NCBI GenBank assembly: GCA_003290165.1 | Contig: QNQO01000510.1 | Span: forward strand, 620,001-684,000 | Length of the DNA stretch: 64,000 nucleotides | Direction: 5' to 3' | Source: Berberis thunbergii | Lineage: Eukaryota; Streptophyta; Magnoliopsida; Ranunculales; Berberidaceae | Part shown: piece after piece, positions 61,286 to 64,000 of the stretch | Position numbering within the stretch: position 1 is the first letter of the stretch | Layout of the letters: each line of letters opens with the position of its first letter | The notes under the pieces: generated by a model | What the model was told of the DNA's origin: nothing | The model's input: the letters and a program-made list of their open reading frames with translations, nothing else | Databases searched by the model: none | Position numbers and translations under genes: made by a program

Positions 61286-62690
61286 TTTGGTATCAGATCC
61301 GGATATCACCAGCTGCTGGTCCACCCTCCTGATGTGCATAAGACAGCCTTTCGAACTCACCAAGGCCACTATGAGTTCTTAGTCATGCCTTTTGGCCTCA
61401 CTAACGCACCCGCCACATTCCAAGCATTGATGAACCAAGTATTTCAACCATACTTACGGAAGTTTATCTTAGTTTTTTTTATGACATTCTGGTTTACAAC
61501 ACTTCTCTGGAGAATCACTTATCTCATCTTCATATCACCTTTGCCACATTAAGACACCATCACCTATATGCAAAGCTGTCCAAATGTTCGTTTCTTCAGC
61601 CTAAGCTTGAGTACTTAGGACATATTATAAGTTCAGAGGGTGTGGCAGCTGAGCCACAGAAAATTAACGCTATGCAATCTTGGCCAATCCCATCTAACAT
61701 TAAACAACTTCGAGGGTTCCTTGGTTTGATGGGGTATTACCGCAAGTTCATCCACCATTATGGACAACTAGCTCAGCCACTCACTGATTTGCTCAAAAAG
61801 GACTGTTTTCAATGGGACTCTCACATTACTGAAGCTTTCCAACAATTGAAGACAGCTATGTGCAACGCACTAGTATTAGCCTTACCCAATTTCACCTAGC
61901 CTTTCACTATCGAAACTGATACGTGTACCCGCGGAGTAGGGGCTGTGCTCTCTCAACAGGGCTGACCAATAGCATACTTTAGTAAAGCTTTGGGACCTAA
62001 GCAATTAATGCTTTCAACTTACGAGAAGAAATTGTTTGCAATTGTTCTAGCAGTGAACAGGTGGCGACCCTATTTACTGGGCTCTAATTAATTCACTATC
62101 TACACTGATCACCAGAGCATCCGTCACTTCCTATCTCAAAAGGTCACCACTCTTCTCCAACAACGATGGCTTTCCAAGCTCCCTGGCTATGACTACAAGA
62201 TTGTTTACAAAAAGGGGATCGACAATACCGCCGCAGATGCTCTGTCAAGACGGGAGACCGAGGAGAGTTCATGCTTAGCCCTTACCACTGTCACACCAGC
62301 TTGGCTCTCTGAGGTTGCACAAAGCTATAGTACTGACCAGGCAACACATACACTCATTCAGAAACTCATCATTAATGAAACAACAGTACCAAATTTCACC
62401 ATTACACAAAGGCTTCTCAGACACAAAGGTTGCCTTTACATGGGATCTTCTGGTCCCTTAAGAACAAAGATTCTTACCACCTTGCATAGTTCGGCCATGG
62501 GTGGTCATTCAAGAATAAATGCTAGCTTATTTCGGCTCAAACAATGTTTCTACTGGCTAGGAATGAGACAACAACTCACTGAATTTGTGACTAATTGTGA
62601 TGTCTGTCAGCGCAACAAAACTGATCAGTTCGCCTACGGTGGGTTGCTTCAACCCTCCCTATTCCTCAGCAGGCCTGGCAACACATCTCC

Positions 62691-63506
62691 ATGGACTTCA
62701 TTGAAGGATTGCCCATTTCTCAACATAAGTCAGTCATACTAGTAGTGGTGGATCGCCTGACCAAATATAGCCATTTCTTGGCCCTATCTCTGCCTTACAC
62801 TTCTACCATGGTAGCCGAATTATTCCTCCAACAGGTTTATAAACTTCACGGCCTACCCACATCAATTGTGTCTGATCGAGATAAGGTCTTTATTAGTGCA
62901 TTCTGGCAAGACTTATTCTCGGCACTGGGTACTACCTTATCTCTTAGCACGACTTATCACCTCCAAACGGACGGGCAAACCGAGCGAACCAACGCTTGTC
63001 TGGAGACATACTTACGCTGCATGACCAGTGATATACCAACACAGTGGGCTAAATGGTTGTATCTCGCCGAGCACTGGTTTAATACCACATTCCATTCAAG
63101 CCTGAACACAACCCCTTTTCAAGCTCTCTATGGTTATTCCCCTCCTCTCTTAGCTCTTTCACCAATCAGCTCTCTCTCTGCTCCTTCAGTTCAGCAGTAT
63201 TTACAAGAACGTGATCGAATGCTGACATTGATCAAAGAGAAATTACAGGAACGCATGAAAGCATACGTTGACAAGCATCGAACAGATAGACATTTCAATA
63301 CTGGGGACTGGGTGTATTTACGCCTACAACCTTATCGCCAAACCTCAATCAATTTGCGTCGCAACCTCAAGCTTTCGGTCAAGTTTTATGGGCCCTTCCA
63401 AATTCTCGAGAAAATTGGTCAAGTGGCGTATAAACTGTTGCTTCTTCAAGGCTCTCATATCCACAATGTCTTCCATGTCTCTCAGCTCAAACGGAAGCTC
63501 GGATAG
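62691..63506 (+). CDS. Gypsy integrase open frame (271 codons)
   Basis: Covers the catalytic core and C-terminal domain of retrotransposon integrase. The acidic triad is visible: D in [13 protein letters not shown] in VSDRDKVF and E in [24 protein letters not shown] and [17 protein letters not shown] form the C-terminal domain, and the frame ends after [10 protein letters not shown] where a chromodomain would be expected. The zinc-binding region lies upstream in another frame, so this frame alone would not make a whole integrase. Confidence 0.85.
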   Translation: MDFIEGLPISQHKSVILVVVDRLTKYSHFLALSLPYTSTMVAELFLQQVYKLHGLPTSIVSDRDKVFISAFWQDLFSALGTTLSLSTTYHLQTDGQTERTNACLETYLRCMTSDIPTQWAKWLYLAEHWFNTTFHSSLNTTPFQALYGYSPPLLALSPISSLSAPSVQQYLQERDRMLTLIKEKLQERMKAYVDKHRTDRHFNTGDWVYLRLQPYRQTSINLRRNLKLSVKFYGPFQILEKIGQVAYKLLLLQGSHIHNVFHVSQLKRKLG

Positions 63507-63533
63507 TTTTTAAAATTGGTCAAGTTTTATGTA

Positions 63534-63754
63534 TCAACACGTGTTACAAGTTGAGTGTATGGTTTTGTAATTCTATTATGGAGCTCTAGTATATAATGAC
63601 TCCACTTCCCTTTGAAATAAAACAGAGAAGTTTAGTTTACAGGCTCCGGTTCTAAGTAGGAACTTGAGATAGGTTGCAGCTCCTTGTTCTTCAATCCAAC
63701 CTTCCAATTTTCTTCCATCTTGTTGTTATTAAGTCACGATCGTGAGTCGTGACA
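63534..63754 (+). repeat. Gypsy 3' LTR, 5'-truncated
   Basis: Starts at TCAACACGTGTTACAAG, lacking about 107 bases of the LTR start and the purine tract, which the left copy retains. Ends GTGAGTCGTGACA with a small duplication (CGTGAGTCGTGA). Confidence 0.87.
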
Positions 63755-64000
63755 TTAGGGCTCATCAATTTGCAAATTCTTCCTAAGCTACTTAAAAGAA
63801 TGAAATTGGCGAGAGGCAAAAAGGCCCTCCATCGTCTCTATAAAACCAACCACACCCAGAAAGAAGGAAAACCAAAATTGGGAAGTGGGGAGCAGCTAGA
63901 GCAAGGGCAAGGTCTAAGGCAAAGGCAAATGCATCATCATATTCCTCCTCTTGGTCGATGCTGACAGGAAGAGAGAGCTTGATGAGATAGGTGGGCAAGA
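63755..64000 (+). pseudogene. FAN1: FAN1 copy 2: 5' flank and first codons, cut by window edge
   Basis: 63755-63957 repeats the copy 1 5' flank. The ATG at 63958 gives MLTGRESLMR followed by TAG at 63988-63990, the same stop as in copy 1 at 19439. The lesion therefore predates the duplication, unless a downstream start is used. The rest of this copy lies beyond the window. Confidence 0.75.

Larger units (their letters stand above)
60958..63754 (+). mobile_element. Ty3/Gypsy (chromovirus-like) retrotransposon, internally deleted
   Basis: 5' LTR 60958-61285, primer site TGGTATCAGA at 61288-61297, then a jump straight into reverse transcriptase: gag, protease and the RT N-terminus are missing. 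RT keeps [20 protein letters not shown] and [20 protein letters not shown]; a one-base deletion breaks the frame at the FFDD active-site motif. RNase H follows with stops (about 61898, 61963, 62088), then the integrase zinc region (CDVCQRNK, near 62600) and an open integrase frame 62691-63506. The chromodomain tail and the first third of the 3' LTR are deleted. Inactive. Confidence 0.9.

Overview
The window is nuclear DNA of a flowering plant, most likely a eudicot. It is AT-rich, its genes have GT-AG introns, its retroelements are plant types (Ty1/Copia, Ty3/Gypsy with a tRNA-Met-like primer site, RTE-like LINE, tRNA-derived SINEs, small inverted-repeat elements), and its proteins match plant families. 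Only three genes look intact: a 20.9-kDa complex I subunit (minus, 3.0-3.5 kb), ribosomal protein eL38/RPL38 (minus, 5.1-7.3 kb) and a divergent transcription elongation factor ELOF1 (plus, 39.75-40.19 kb). The rest is mobile elements and gene remains.

Layout: 0-2.4 kb, mostly featureless; 2.45-3.93 kb, complex I gene bracketed by short inverted termini; 5.1-7.3 kb, RPL38; 8.0-13.4 kb, two decayed LRR receptor-kinase copies (psi1, psi2), psi1 split by a SINE with a perfect 15-bp target duplication; 13.4-18.2 kb, truncated Copia element (minus); 18.2-19.2 kb, Gypsy integrase end plus LTR; 19.4-34.6 kb, a near full-length decayed FAN1 nuclease gene with large repeat-filled introns; 35.0-39.3 kb, a ~1.58-kb unit present three times, each with a broken papain-family protease piece and a copy of the ELOF1 proximal promoter; 39.75-40.2 kb, ELOF1; 40.4-46.4 kb, remains of four unrelated genes all on the minus strand (NDB-type NAD(P)H dehydrogenase, AAA ATPase, CTR9, TM9SF); 46.4-54.1 kb, two tandem units each joining a TM9SF-side flank to a receptor-kinase tail (psi3, psi4); 54.3-60.5 kb, a Copia copy with both LTRs, one holding a second SINE; 60.96-63.75 kb, a Gypsy element; 63.76 kb to the end, the 5' end of a second FAN1 copy.

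The order receptor kinase - Copia - Gypsy - FAN1 occurs twice, 44.55 kb apart, with the same FAN1 5' flank and the same early FAN1 stop codon. This is a large tandem segmental duplication whose copies then lost different parts. No intact new enzymatic system was seen. The most unusual structures are this duplication, the same-strand mosaic of four gene remains, and the orphan-promoter triplication beside ELOF1.
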